Assembly: GCA_014654535.1 (NCBI GenBank)
Contig: BNBA01000006.1
Coordinates: 108,450 to 172,449 of the forward strand
DNA length: 64,000 nt
Source: Xanthomonas boreopolis
Lineage (GTDB): Bacteria > Pseudomonadota > Gammaproteobacteria > Xanthomonadales > Xanthomonadaceae
Direction of reading: 5' to 3'
The position numbers and the translations under genes are program-made. Within the stretch, counting starts at the first letter, position 1. The number at the start of each line of letters is the position of its first letter. Shown here in pieces: positions 45,150-54,765 of this stretch. The notes under the pieces were generated by a model that had not been told where the DNA came from, did not search any database, and saw nothing but the letters and a program-made list of their open reading frames with translations.

Positions 45150-48100
45150 ATGAACCGGCATGAGGCGGGCAGGGGATCGGGAACGCGCGTCCGTGGCGTC
45201 CTGGGGATCGCCGCATTGGTGCTGCTGGCCACGCTGGCGGCCGGCTGCAAGCGCAACGAGAGCGGGCAGCTGCCGCAGCCCAGCGGCGAGGCCGTCCAGG
45301 CCCAAAAGGAGGCGATCAAGGGCTTCGCCCTGGTCCGCGCCTACCCCGACCAGAAGAGCGACGGGCTGTCGCTGGCGCTGGAGTTCTCGCGCCCCCTGGT
45401 CGGCACCCAGGACTTCGACAAGCTGGTGCGCTTCGAGGAGAAGGTCGGCGACGGCGACAGCAGCTGGACGCTGTCCGACGACGGCAAGACCCTGCGCTAT
45501 CCGTTCGTCGAGGCCGCCAAGGACTACACCCTGATCCTCTCCGCCGACCTGCTGGCCGCCGACGGCAGCCGGCTCGGCAAGGAAGTGCGCGAGAAGGTCT
45601 ACACCGGCGAGCTGGAACCGGCCGCCGGCTTCGCCTCGCAGGGCAGCGTGCTGCCGGCGCGCGAGAGCCGCGGCCTGCCGGTGGTGTCGGTCAACGTGCC
45701 GGAAGTGGACGTGGAGTTCCTGCGCGTGCGCGAGAACGCGCTGCCGGCGTTCTTCAGCCAGTACCAGCGCGGCGGCCGCCGCAGCAGCTGGGAGCTGGAC
45801 AGCGACTACGACGAGAAGTCGCCGATCTCGCAACTGGCCGAGCCGGTCTACGTCAATCGCTTCGTGCTCGGCGGCAAGCAGAACGAGCGCGCGCTGACCT
45901 ACCTGCCGATCCAGGACATCAAGGAGCTGCAGCAGCCCGGGCTGTACTTCGCGGTGATGAAGCGCACCGGGCGCTTCGACAACGAGTACGACACCGCGTT
46001 CTTCACCGTCAGCGACATCGGCCTGCACGCGCGCGCCTACAAGGACCAGCTGTTCGTCCACACCGCCTCGCTCAAGGCGGGGCTGCCGCTGAAGAACGTC
46101 GAGCTGCGCGTCCTCGACGCCAAGGGCGAACTGTTCCTGAAGGGCGCCACCGACGGCAACGGCAACGCGCTGCTGAACTACAAGCTCGACGCCGGCCAGG
46201 TGCTGGTGGCGCGCAGCGGCAGCGACGTGACCCTGCTGCCGTTCAACCAGCCGGCGCTGGACCTGAGCGAGTTCGCGGTGGCCGGGCGCGAGAACGCCTG
46301 GTTCGACGTGTTCGCCTGGTCCGGCCGCGACCTGTACCGGCCGGGCGAGACGCTGCGCGTGTCGGCGATCCTGCGCGACAACGACGGCAAGCCGGTCAAG
46401 GCCCAGCCGGTGTTCCTGCGCCTGAAGCAGCCCGACGGCAAGACCTTCCGCGAGACCCGCCTGCAGCCGGGCGAGCAGGGCTATTTCGAGTTCTCCCAGA
46501 CGATCCCCGCCGATGCGCCGACCGGGCGCTGGCAGGTGGAGTTCCGCACCGACCCGGCCAGCAAGGAGGCGGTGCAGGGCATGGCCGTGCGGGTGGAGGA
46601 GTTCCTGCCCGAGCGCATGAAGCTCGACCTGGGCAGCCCGCAGAAGACGATCGGGCCCGGCGAGCCGTTCAAGCTCACCGCCGACGCCGCCTACCTGTAC
46701 GGCGCACCGGCGGACGGCAACCGCTTCACCGCCAAGCTCGCGGTGGCGGTGGAGCAGCACCCGCTGGAGAACATGCCCGGGTGGTTCTTCGGCGATCCCA
46801 CCCAGGAGCTGCCGCGCGAAGCCAAGGACGTGATCGACACCGAATTCGGCAAGGACGGCAAGCTGGCCGAGGACATCGAACTGCCGGTGCCGGCCAGGCC
46901 GGCCACGCCGGTCGGCGCGATCGTGTCCGGCAGCGTCTACGAGACCGGCGGCCGCACCGTCAGCCGCACGCTCAAGCGCGTGCTATGGCCCGCGCCGGCG
47001 CTGGTCGCGGTGCGCCCGCTGTTCGACGATGCCGACGGCGCCGACGCCAACGGCAACGCCCGCTTCGAACTGACCCGCGTCGATGCCGATGGCAAGCCGC
47101 AGCCGGCCAAGGGCCTGAAGGTCACCCTGGTGCGCGAACTGCGCGACTACCACTGGACCTACGCCGACGACCGCTGGGACTACGATTTCACCCGCCGCTT
47201 CGAGAACAAGCAGACCCGCACCCTCGACGTCGGCACCGAGACCGCCAAGTTCGACTTCCCGGTGGAGTGGGGCGAGTACCGCGTCGACGTGTTCGACCCG
47301 GCCACCGGGCTGACCATGCGCTACCCGTTCCATGCCGGCTGGAGCTGGAACGACGAGAACCGCGGCCTCGACGCGCGTCCCGACAAGGTCAAGCTGGCGC
47401 TGGACAAGACCGCCTACCGCGCCGGCGACACCCTCAAGGTCACCCTGACCCCGCCGCACGCCGGCAGGGGCATCCTGCTGGTGGAGAGCGACAAGCCGCT
47501 GTACGTGCAGGACATCGACGCCAAGGCCGGCAGCACCTTCGAGATCCCGGTGACCAAGGACTGGGAGCGCCACGACGTCTACGTCACCGCGCTGGTGTTC
47601 CGCGGCGGCAGCGCGCCGAGCAAGATCACCCCCGCGCGCGCGGTCGGCGTGGCGCACGTGCCGATGGACCGCAAGGCGCGCCGCGTCGCGGTCGGCCTGG
47701 TCGCGCCCAAACAGATGCGGCCCGAACAGCCGCTGCCGGTCACCGTGAGCGTGCCCGAGCTGGCCGGCCGGACCGCGCACGTGACGGTCTCGGCGGTCGA
47801 CGTGGGCATCCTCAACATCACCCGCTTCCCGGTGCCGGACGCGCCGGCGCACTTCTTCGCCCAGCGCCGCCTGGGCGTGGACGCCTACGACATCTACGGG
47901 CGCGTGATCGAGAGCTTCGAGGGCGGCACCGGCAAGCTGAAGTTCGGCGGCGACATGGCGCTGGAGGCGCTGCCGCAGGCCAAGCGCCCGACCGCGCGGG
48001 TGCAGACCGTCGACCTGTTCTCCGGCTCGGTCAAGCTCGACGACAAGGGCAACGCGCGCGTGCAGCTGCCGGTGCCGGACTTCAACGGCACGCTGCGCGT

Positions 48101-50075
48101 GTCGGCGCTGGTCTACGCCGACGAGCGCTACGGCAACCGCGACGCGGAAACCGTGGTGCGTGCGCCGATCCTGGCCGAAGCGAGCATGCCGCGGGTGATG
48201 GCGCCGGGCGACCGCAGCACGGTCACGCTCGACGTGCAGAACTTCACCGGCAAGCCCGGCGAGTTCGCGGTGCGCGTGGAAGGCGTCGGCCCGCTCGCGA
48301 TCGGCGAGGGCAGCCGCAGCGTCAAGCTCGGCGTGGACGGCAAGACCACGCTGAACTTCCCGCTCGCCGCGCAGGAGGGCTATACCGTCGCCAAGGTGCG
48401 CGTGCGCGTGGAAGGCAACGGCTTCAAGGCAGACCGCAGCTACGACCTGCCGGTGCGCGCGGCCTGGCCGTCGGTGCTGCGCGCGCAGACGCGGGTGGTC
48501 GATCCGATCGCGCCGGTGGCCTTCGATGCCGGGCTGGCCGACGGCCTGATGTCCGGTTCGGTCAACGCGCGCATGGTGGTCAGCGCGCTGCCGCCGATCC
48601 CGTTCGCCAGTGCGCTGAAGGGCGCGTTGGACTACCCGTACGGCTGCGCCGAGCAGACCACCAGCAAGGGCTACGCCGCGCTGCTGCTCGACGACGCCAC
48701 CGCCCGCCTGCTCGGCAGCAAGGGGCTGGAGACCGACAAGCGCCGCGAGCGCATGGAAGGCGCGTTCGGCCGGCTGGCCTCGATGCAGGTTTCCAGCGGC
48801 CACTTCTCGATGTGGGGCGACGACGGCTACGTCAATCCGGCGCTGACCCCGTACATCGCCGAGTTCCTGCTCGATGCCAAGGAGGCCGGTTTCGCGGTGC
48901 CGGAGAACGTGCTGCAGAAGGCGCTCAACCGTCTCAGCGAGGACCTGCTCGCCGGCGGCCTGCCGTTCTACGGCCAGGAGCGCCGCGACGAGCTGAAGTT
49001 CGCCAACCAGGCCTGGTCCGGCTACGTGCTGGCGCGGGTCAACCGCGCGCCGCTGGGCACGCTGCGCGCGCTGTACGACAACGAGCGCGGCAAGGCGGTC
49101 GGCGGGCTGTCGCTGGTGCAGCTTGGCATCGCGCTGGCACTGCAGGGCGACGCCAAGCGCGGCCAGGCCGCGATCAAGGCCGGCTTCGACAAGGACAGCG
49201 CCGAGCGCCCGTACTACTTCGGCGACTACGGCAGCCCCGTGCGCGACGATGCGCTGATGATCGCGCTGCTGCACGAGCGCGGCCTGTCCAAGCCCGAGTA
49301 CGACGCCCGCGCGGTCGACCTCGGCCGCGCCCTGGATGCGCGCCGCAACAGCGGCTGGCTGTGGCTGAGCACGCAGGAGCAGGTGGCGCTGGCGCGGCTG
49401 GGCAAGGCGCTGCTGGTGGACCAGAAGAAGCTGGTGGGCGGGGAGCTGCAGGTCGGCGACCAGTCCGAGCGGATCGAGCCGGCCAAGCTGTTCGGCCGCG
49501 CCTTCGACAGCGCCCAGCTCGCGCGCGGCGTACGCTTCGTGCCCGAAGGCGAGGCGCCGCTGTTCGCCAGCCTGGAAGTGGCTGGCATCCCGCGCAACCC
49601 GCCCGAGCCGGACGCGCGCGAGATCGGCGTGGAGCGCAGCTGGTACACCACCGACGGCAAGCCGTGGACGCCGCGCCCGCTCAAGGAAGGCGAGGCGCTG
49701 ATCGTGCGCGTTTCGATCACCGCCAACACCTCGATGCCCGACGCGTTGCTCACCGACTTGCTGCCGGCGGGGCTGGAGATCGAGAACTTCAACCTCGGCG
49801 ACGCCAAGCAATGGGCCGACGTGGCGGTGGACGGGATCGAGATCAGCGACCGCGCCAACGCCGCCGACGTCAAGCACGAGGAGTTCCGCGACGACCGCTA
49901 CGTCGCCGCGCTGAGCCTCGGCTCCGGCAGCAAGGCGCAGGTGTTCTACCTGGTGCGCGCGGTGACGCCGGGTACCTACACCGTGCCGCCGTCGCTGGTG
50001 GAGGACATGTACCGGCCGGAACTGCGCGGCGTCGGCCGCAGCAACCCGACCACGATCACGGTGGTGCAGCCGTAG
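45150..50075 (+). CDS. Alpha-2-macroglobulin family lipoprotein
   Basis: A 1641-aa periplasmic lipoprotein resembling E. coli YfhM. The signal peptide ends in LAAGC (lipid Cys33). A series of macroglobulin beta-sandwich domains follows, including RPGETLRVSAILRDNDGKPV and a bait-like region, then the thioester motif Cys1166-Ala-Glu-Gln in YGCAEQTT within the alpha-toroid, and a receptor-like C-terminal domain. Such proteins trap proteases that breach the outer membrane. Gly34? is not seen; Lys follows the Cys, so retention at the inner or outer membrane is uncertain. AAGGAG precedes the ATG. pbpC follows, the usual partner. Confidence 0.93.
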   Translation: MNRHEAGRGSGTRVRGVLGIAALVLLATLAAGCKRNESGQLPQPSGEAVQAQKEAIKGFALVRAYPDQKSDGLSLALEFSRPLVGTQDFDKLVRFEEKVGDGDSSWTLSDDGKTLRYPFVEAAKDYTLILSADLLAADGSRLGKEVREKVYTGELEPAAGFASQGSVLPARESRGLPVVSVNVPEVDVEFLRVRENALPAFFSQYQRGGRRSSWELDSDYDEKSPISQLAEPVYVNRFVLGGKQNERALTYLPIQDIKELQQPGLYFAVMKRTGRFDNEYDTAFFTVSDIGLHARAYKDQLFVHTASLKAGLPLKNVELRVLDAKGELFLKGATDGNGNALLNYKLDAGQVLVARSGSDVTLLPFNQPALDLSEFAVAGRENAWFDVFAWSGRDLYRPGETLRVSAILRDNDGKPVKAQPVFLRLKQPDGKTFRETRLQPGEQGYFEFSQTIPADAPTGRWQVEFRTDPASKEAVQGMAVRVEEFLPERMKLDLGSPQKTIGPGEPFKLTADAAYLYGAPADGNRFTAKLAVAVEQHPLENMPGWFFGDPTQELPREAKDVIDTEFGKDGKLAEDIELPVPARPATPVGAIVSGSVYETGGRTVSRTLKRVLWPAPALVAVRPLFDDADGADANGNARFELTRVDADGKPQPAKGLKVTLVRELRDYHWTYADDRWDYDFTRRFENKQTRTLDVGTETAKFDFPVEWGEYRVDVFDPATGLTMRYPFHAGWSWNDENRGLDARPDKVKLALDKTAYRAGDTLKVTLTPPHAGRGILLVESDKPLYVQDIDAKAGSTFEIPVTKDWERHDVYVTALVFRGGSAPSKITPARAVGVAHVPMDRKARRVAVGLVAPKQMRPEQPLPVTVSVPELAGRTAHVTVSAVDVGILNITRFPVPDAPAHFFAQRRLGVDAYDIYGRVIESFEGGTGKLKFGGDMALEALPQAKRPTARVQTVDLFSGSVKLDDKGNARVQLPVPDFNGTLRVSALVYADERYGNRDAETVVRAPILAEASMPRVMAPGDRSTVTLDVQNFTGKPGEFAVRVEGVGPLAIGEGSRSVKLGVDGKTTLNFPLAAQEGYTVAKVRVRVEGNGFKADRSYDLPVRAAWPSVLRAQTRVVDPIAPVAFDAGLADGLMSGSVNARMVVSALPPIPFASALKGALDYPYGCAEQTTSKGYAALLLDDATARLLGSKGLETDKRRERMEGAFGRLASMQVSSGHFSMWGDDGYVNPALTPYIAEFLLDAKEAGFAVPENVLQKALNRLSEDLLAGGLPFYGQERRDELKFANQAWSGYVLARVNRAPLGTLRALYDNERGKAVGGLSLVQLGIALALQGDAKRGQAAIKAGFDKDSAERPYYFGDYGSPVRDDALMIALLHERGLSKPEYDARAVDLGRALDARRNSGWLWLSTQEQVALARLGKALLVDQKKLVGGELQVGDQSERIEPAKLFGRAFDSAQLARGVRFVPEGEAPLFASLEVAGIPRNPPEPDAREIGVERSWYTTDGKPWTPRPLKEGEALIVRVSITANTSMPDALLTDLLPAGLEIENFNLGDAKQWADVAVDGIEISDRANAADVKHEEFRDDRYVAALSLGSGSKAQVFYLVRAVTPGTYTVPPSLVEDMYRPELRGVGRSNPTTITVVQP

Positions 50076-50199
50076 CGCCATGGCGCACGGCGTCCGGGGG
50101 GCGTACGCGCCCCCTCCATGGCGCATCAATGCCGGGAAGATTCCGTTGGTCCGTCATAAAGTGCCTGAGCCGCGAATTCGCGAACGTGCATTGAATGTG

Positions 50200-50354
50200 C
50201 CCTCATCCGCCCTACGGGCACCTTCTCCCGTGAACGGGAGAAGGGACGAGCAAGAGCGCCTGCTTTCAGTGCGCGAACGCAGGCATCCACGCACGCCGGC
50301 TTTGCCTTCCCTTCTCCCGCTTGCGGGAGAAGGTGCCCGAAGGGCGGATGAGGG
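50200..50354. repeat. 155-bp palindromic intergenic element
   Basis: The ends 50200-50245 and 50309-50354 are near-perfect reverse complements (CCCTCATCCGCCC ... CTTCTCCCG ... GGGAGAAGGG). The 63-bp centre starts GACGAGCAAGAGCGCC. A diverged copy in opposite orientation is at 56986-57215. It occupies the middle of the 398-bp gap before pbpC; the remainder of the gap shows nothing recognisable. Confidence 0.85.
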
Positions 50355-50473
50355 CGCTCCGGCTTCTCGTGCTTGCGAAAGCAACAAACCATGGCACCGT
50401 GTCCTCGCTCACGCGGCCCGGGTCGCTTCGAGCCGGCAACCGACGCTTGGCATCGCACCCATTGAGTACGCAG

Positions 50474-52861
50474 ATGGATGAAGGACGACACGCGGAGGCA
50501 ACGCGTGCGCGAAGGCGGGCCCATCGCCGCCGCGCCTGGAAGGTGTTGCGCCTGGGTGCAGCGCTGCTGCTGGCGACGCTGCTGCTGCTCGATGTCGCCT
50601 TCCCCCCGCCGCTGCCGAAATCGCGCGACACCTCCACGCTGGTTGTCGCGCGCGACGGCACGCCGCTGCGCGCGTTCGCCGATGCCGAGGGCGTCTGGCG
50701 CTATCCCGCCACGCCCGAAAGCGTCTCGCCGCTGTACCTGCAGGCGCTGCTGAACTACGAGGACCGCGCGTTCTGGCACCACCCCGGCATCAATCCCTGG
50801 GCGCTGCTGCGCGCCGGCGCGCAATGGCTGGGCAACGGCCGCATCGTCTCGGGCGGCTCGACCCTGACCATGCAGGTGGCGCGCATCCTCGATCCGCACA
50901 CGCGCACGCCCTGGGGCAAGCTCAAGCAACTGTTGCGCGCGCTGCAGCTGGAAGCGCACCTGGACAAGCGCCGGATCCTGCAGCTCTACCTCGAACGCGC
51001 GCCCTACGGCGGCACCATCGAGGGCGTGGAGGCCGCCAGCTGGGCCTATCTCGGCAAGCCGGCCGCGCGCCTGTCGCATGCCGAGGCGGCGCTGCTGGCG
51101 GTGCTGCCGCAATCGCCGAGCCGGCTGCGCCCGGACCGCCATCCGGAGGCCGCGCGCGCGGCGCGCGACAAGGTGCTCGACCGCATGGCCGCGCTCGGCA
51201 CGTGGACGCGGGCCGACGTGGACGATGCCCGCATCGAGCCGGTGGTGGCGCGCTCGCTGCAGCCGCCGTTGCACGCGGCGCTGCTGGCCCAGCACCTGCG
51301 CGGCCGGCAGCCGAAGGCCGCGCGCATCGCCACCACCATCGACATCGAGCTGCAGCGCACCCTGGAAGAACGCGTGGCCGCGTACTTCTCGCAGTTGCCC
51401 GAGCGCACCTCGGCGGCGCTGCTGGTGGTGGACAACGCCTCGCTGGAAGCGCGCGCCTACGTCGGCTCGGTCGCCTTCGGCGATGCCAGGCGGCTCGGCC
51501 ACGTCGACATGGTGCAGGCCTGGCGCTCGCCCGGTTCCACGCTCAAGCCGTTCCTGTACGGCATGGCGCTGGACGACGGGCTGATCCACTCCGAGAGCCT
51601 GCTGGTGGACGCGCCGCAGAGCTTCGGCGACTACCGCCCGGGCAACTTCGACGCCGCGTTCAACGGCCCCGTCGGCGCCGCCGAGGCGCTGCGGCTCTCG
51701 CTGAACGTGCCGGCGGTGGACCTGCTCGACCGGGTCGGCCCGGCGCGCTTCGCCGCGCGCCTGGACAACGCCGGCATCAAGCTGCGCTTCCCGCGCGGCA
51801 GCACGCCGAACCTGGCGCTGATCCTGGGCGGCACCGGCGCGCAGCTGCAGGAACTGGTCGGCGCCTACGCCGCGTTCAATCGCGGCGGCATCGCCGGGCG
51901 CGTGCGCTACACGCCGGACGCCCCGCGCATCGAGCGGCGGGTGATGTCGCCCGGCGCGGCCTGGATCGTGCGCGAGATCCTCGAGGCCAACCCGCGCCCG
52001 GGCTACGGCCTGGGCACGTTCGATACCGCCACGCGGCCGCGCGTGGCCTGGAAGACCGGCACCAGCTACGGCTTCCGCGACGCCTGGGCGATCGGCTCCA
52101 CGCGCCGCTACACGGTCGGCGTGTGGGTCGGTCGCCCGGACGGCACGCCGCTGCCCGGCCAGTACGGCGCGGTCACCGCGTTGCCGCTGATGTTCGAGGT
52201 GATCGACGCGTTGCCGCGGCAGCAGTCCGACGCCGCGCCCGCACCGATGCCGGGCAACGTGCGGCAGCTCGACATCTGCTGGCCGCTGGGGCTCGCCGCC
52301 GATGCGACCGAGGCCTCGTCGTGCCGGCGGCGCATGAGCGCCTACGCGCTCGACGGCGCGGTGCCGCCGACGTTCGCCGAGCGCGATGCGCGGCTGTGGC
52401 GCGGCGGGATCGAGCGGTTCGAGGTGGATGCCGGCAGCGGCCTGCGCCTTTCGGCCGACTGCCGCCTGCCGCACCGGCGCGAGGCGCGCGAGATCGCGCG
52501 CTGGCCGGCCTTGCTGTCGCCGTGGCTGGGCGAAGGCGACCGGCGCGCGGCCCAGCTGCCGCCGCTGGCGCCCGACTGCGCGCCGGACGGGCGCGACGCG
52601 GGCGGCCTGCTGCGCATCGATGGCATCACGGACCGGGCCACGCTGGCGCGCGCGCCGGGCAGCACGCATCCGGTGCGGTTGCAGGTACGCGCGCTCGGCA
52701 GCGAGGCGCGCATCGACTGGTTGCTGGACGGGCGCTGGATCGCGCGCACCGAAGGCGCGCGGGTATTCCAGCGCGATTTCGGCGAGGCCGGCGAGCATGT
52801 GCTGACGGCGCTGGGGGAGGACGGCGCATGGGGGAGCGTGCGGTTCCGGGTGCTGCGTTGA
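50474..52861 (+). CDS. pbpC: Penicillin-binding protein 1C
   Basis: PbpC (795 aa) is a bifunctional murein synthase. A short Arg-rich cytosolic tail and one membrane helix (about 25-43) are followed by the GT51 transglycosylase domain with Glu96 in NYEDRAFWHHPG and the GGSTLTMQ motif. The transpeptidase domain has Ser355-Thr-Leu-Lys358 and KTG at 527-529 (KTGTSYGFRD). A C-terminal BiPBP domain ends the protein. ATG 50474 is chosen since the longer frame runs through the repeat. It pairs with the alpha-2-macroglobulin gene, as in many proteobacteria. Its 3' end is copied in the following tandem repeat. Confidence 0.94.
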   Translation: MDEGRHAEATRARRRAHRRRAWKVLRLGAALLLATLLLLDVAFPPPLPKSRDTSTLVVARDGTPLRAFADAEGVWRYPATPESVSPLYLQALLNYEDRAFWHHPGINPWALLRAGAQWLGNGRIVSGGSTLTMQVARILDPHTRTPWGKLKQLLRALQLEAHLDKRRILQLYLERAPYGGTIEGVEAASWAYLGKPAARLSHAEAALLAVLPQSPSRLRPDRHPEAARAARDKVLDRMAALGTWTRADVDDARIEPVVARSLQPPLHAALLAQHLRGRQPKAARIATTIDIELQRTLEERVAAYFSQLPERTSAALLVVDNASLEARAYVGSVAFGDARRLGHVDMVQAWRSPGSTLKPFLYGMALDDGLIHSESLLVDAPQSFGDYRPGNFDAAFNGPVGAAEALRLSLNVPAVDLLDRVGPARFAARLDNAGIKLRFPRGSTPNLALILGGTGAQLQELVGAYAAFNRGGIAGRVRYTPDAPRIERRVMSPGAAWIVREILEANPRPGYGLGTFDTATRPRVAWKTGTSYGFRDAWAIGSTRRYTVGVWVGRPDGTPLPGQYGAVTALPLMFEVIDALPRQQSDAAPAPMPGNVRQLDICWPLGLAADATEASSCRRRMSAYALDGAVPPTFAERDARLWRGGIERFEVDAGSGLRLSADCRLPHRREAREIARWPALLSPWLGEGDRRAAQLPPLAPDCAPDGRDAGGLLRIDGITDRATLARAPGSTHPVRLQVRALGSEARIDWLLDGRWIARTEGARVFQRDFGEAGEHVLTALGEDGAWGSVRFRVLR

Positions 52862-53470
52862 GCGCCGTGGGCCGTAATCCAGCGTTTCCGCATGGCTCGC
52901 ATGCCCCAAGCGGCTAGCGAGCTTTCGCTTTACCCGTGGGAGCGGCTTCAGCCGCGACGGGCTTTACCGGCAAGGCCCATCGCGGCTGAAGCCGCTCCCA
53001 CAAGGGGGATTCGAGACGCCGCAATGCAGGACAGTGGCGCAGAGAGAGGACGGGGAGTGGGGGAGCACGGTTCCGCGTGCTGCGTTGAGCGCCGTGGGCC
53101 GCGATCCAGCGTTTCCGCATGGCTCGCATGCCCCAAGCAGCTAGCGAGCTTTCGCTTTACCCGTGGGAGCGGCTTCAGCCGCGACGGGCTTTGCCGGCAA
53201 GGCCCATCGCGGCTGAAGCCGCTCCCACAAGGGGGATTCGAGACGCCGCAATGCAGGACAGTGGCGCAGGGAGGACGGGGCGTGAGGGAGCGTGCGGTTC
53301 CGGGTGCTGCGTTGAACGCCGTGGACCGCAATCCAGCGTTTCCGCATGGTTCGCATGCCCGAAGCAGCTAGCGAGCTTTCGCTTTACCTGTGGGAGCGGC
53401 TTCAGCCGCGAGAGGCTTTACCAGTAAAGCCCATCGCGGCTGAAGCCGCTCCCACAGTGGGGGTTCGAGG
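52830..53470. repeat. 227-bp tandem repeat containing the pbpC 3' end and a REP palindrome
   Basis: Three copies (the third incomplete) with a period of exactly 227 bp: the string TGCTGCGTTGA ends at 52861, 53088 and 53315. Each unit holds about 30 bp of the pbpC coding end, a short spacer, the palindrome GTGGGAGCGGCTTCAGCCGCGA with its complement, and a CGCAATGCAGGACAGTGGCG tail. Short open frames inside are by-products. The copies differ by a few percent. Confidence 0.95.
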
Positions 53471-53509
53471 CGCCTTAATGCAGGACGGCTCCGGCTGATC
53501 CAGCGCGAA

Positions 53510-54091
53510 CTACTCGCCGATCCAACCGTCCAGCAGGTCGGCGAATTCGTCGGCGTGTTCTTCTTCCTGCGCCAGGATCTCCTCGAGGATGCGCTTGGTC
53601 GTGGTGTCCTTGTCGCCGACGAAGTTGATCATCTGCCGGTAGCTGTCGATGGCGATGCGCTCGGCGACCAGGTTCTCGCGCACCATATCGCGCAGGTCGG
53701 TGCCTTCCTTGTACTCGGCGTGCGAGCGCGCGCTCAGCGTGTCCGGGTTGAGGTCGGGCTCGCCGCCGAGCTGCACGATGCGCTCGGCCAGCTTGCCGGC
53801 GTGCGCCTGCTCCTGTTGCGCGTGTTCGAGGAACTCGCCCTTGACCGCGTCGGCCAGCATGCCCTTGGCCATGAAGTAGTGGCGGTAGTAGCGCAGCACG
53901 CAGACGTATTCGGTGGCGAGCGCGTCGTTGAGCATCTTGATCACCGCCTCGCGGTCGGCCGTGTAGGTGTCGGTGATCGCGCCATCCTCGATGCTCTTGC
54001 GCGCATTGGCGCGCAGGGTGGCCCTGTCGTCGATGCCGGGGATGGAGGACGTGCTGGCGTTCGGTCGGGTCTGCTTGGCTGGCTGGGTCAT
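53510..54091 (-). CDS. Ferritin-like (bacterioferritin-type) protein
   Basis: This 193-aa four-helix protein has di-iron ligands spaced as in the ferritin superfamily: Glu in LATEYVCVLRY, Glu and His in LEHAQQEQAH, Glu in VAERIAIDSY and Glu/His in LAQEEEHADEF. The N-terminal 40 residues are polar and probably flexible. It may store iron or protect against peroxide in the cytosol; it is not a typical Dps. It lies 14 bp downstream of a peroxiredoxin gene on the same strand, which supports an oxidative-stress operon. Confidence 0.85.
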   Translation of the reverse strand: MTQPAKQTRPNASTSSIPGIDDRATLRANARKSIEDGAITDTYTADREAVIKMLNDALATEYVCVLRYYRHYFMAKGMLADAVKGEFLEHAQQEQAHAGKLAERIVQLGGEPDLNPDTLSARSHAEYKEGTDLRDMVRENLVAERIAIDSYRQMINFVGDKDTTTKRILEEILAQEEEHADEFADLLDGWIGE

Positions 54092-54105
54092 GGCTGGCCG
54101 TTCCT

Positions 54106-54612
54106 CTAGGTGTGGGGTGTGGGAGTGGTCGACTCCGGTATGCGCTGCAGCACGTAGTCGGCAGCCGACACCTTGAATTCGCCCGGTTCCTCGACGAACA
54201 GGGCGCGCACCGTGCCGTCGTCGGCATACAGGGCGTAGCGCCGCGAGCGCAGGCCCATGCCCGAGCTGCTGGCGTCCATCTCCATGCCGAGGGCACGGGT
54301 GAAATCGCCGTTGCCGTCCGGCAGCAACAACAGGCCCGCCGGCGCCGACTGGCTGCGGCCCCAGGCGCGCATCACGAACGGATCATTGACCGCCACGCAG
54401 TACACCTCGATGCCGCGGCGGCGGAACTCCTCGAAATGCTCCACGTAGCCGGGGAAGTGCTTGTCTGAACAGGTGGGCGTGAACGCGCCGGGGATGGCGA
54501 ACAGCACCACCTTGCGCCCGCTGAAAAGCGTGCGCGTGTCCACGCTCTCCATGCCCTCGCGCAGGCGCTTGAGCACGACTTCGGGAATGCGTTGGCCGAT
54601 CTGGATGGACAT
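54106..54612 (-). CDS. Peroxiredoxin, Prx5 type
   Basis: This 168-aa thiol peroxidase has the peroxidatic Cys48 in PGAFTPTCSDKHFPGY, the Prx5/AhpE-like layout, and VYCVAVNDPFVMRAWG further on. The expected second Cys of atypical 2-Cys Prx5 is not obvious, so it may use glutathione or another thiol for recycling. AGGAG precedes ATG 54612. It is first in a two-gene operon with the ferritin-like gene and divergent from the small heat-shock gene. Confidence 0.9.
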   Translation of the reverse strand: MSIQIGQRIPEVVLKRLREGMESVDTRTLFSGRKVVLFAIPGAFTPTCSDKHFPGYVEHFEEFRRRGIEVYCVAVNDPFVMRAWGRSQSAPAGLLLLPDGNGDFTRALGMEMDASSSGMGLRSRRYALYADDGTVRALFVEEPGEFKVSAADYVLQRIPESTTPTPHT

Positions 54613-54670
54613 GGCGGCTCCTGGGATGAATGGACACTACAAACAGGCATGGAAAGGACGCGTCAAAACG

Positions 54671-54698
54671 CTTGAAAAACCCTGCGGCGCGCTTATTT
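54671..54698 (+). promoter_or_regulatory. Sigma-32-like heat-shock promoter
   Basis: CTTGAAA at 54671-54677 is an exact sigma-32 -35 box. CTTATTT at 54692-54698, 14 bp on, resembles the -10 CCCCATTT box less well. It lies 68 bp before the small heat-shock gene, the expected target. Confidence 0.6.
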
Positions 54699-54765
54699 CG
54701 GTGCGCGTGGGCAGGGCCCTCGCGGCCGTCGAGCCCGTCATCCGACCCAGACAGTGGAGGCATTC

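Noticed and set aside
53119..53427. Small proteins encoded in the 227-bp repeats
   Set aside because: The frames exist because repeat copies are in phase; they have no ribosome-binding sites and consist of repeat translation.
52830..53470. CRISPR array
   Set aside because: The repeat unit is 227 bp, contains coding sequence and a REP palindrome, and has no spacer-repeat pattern or cas genes.
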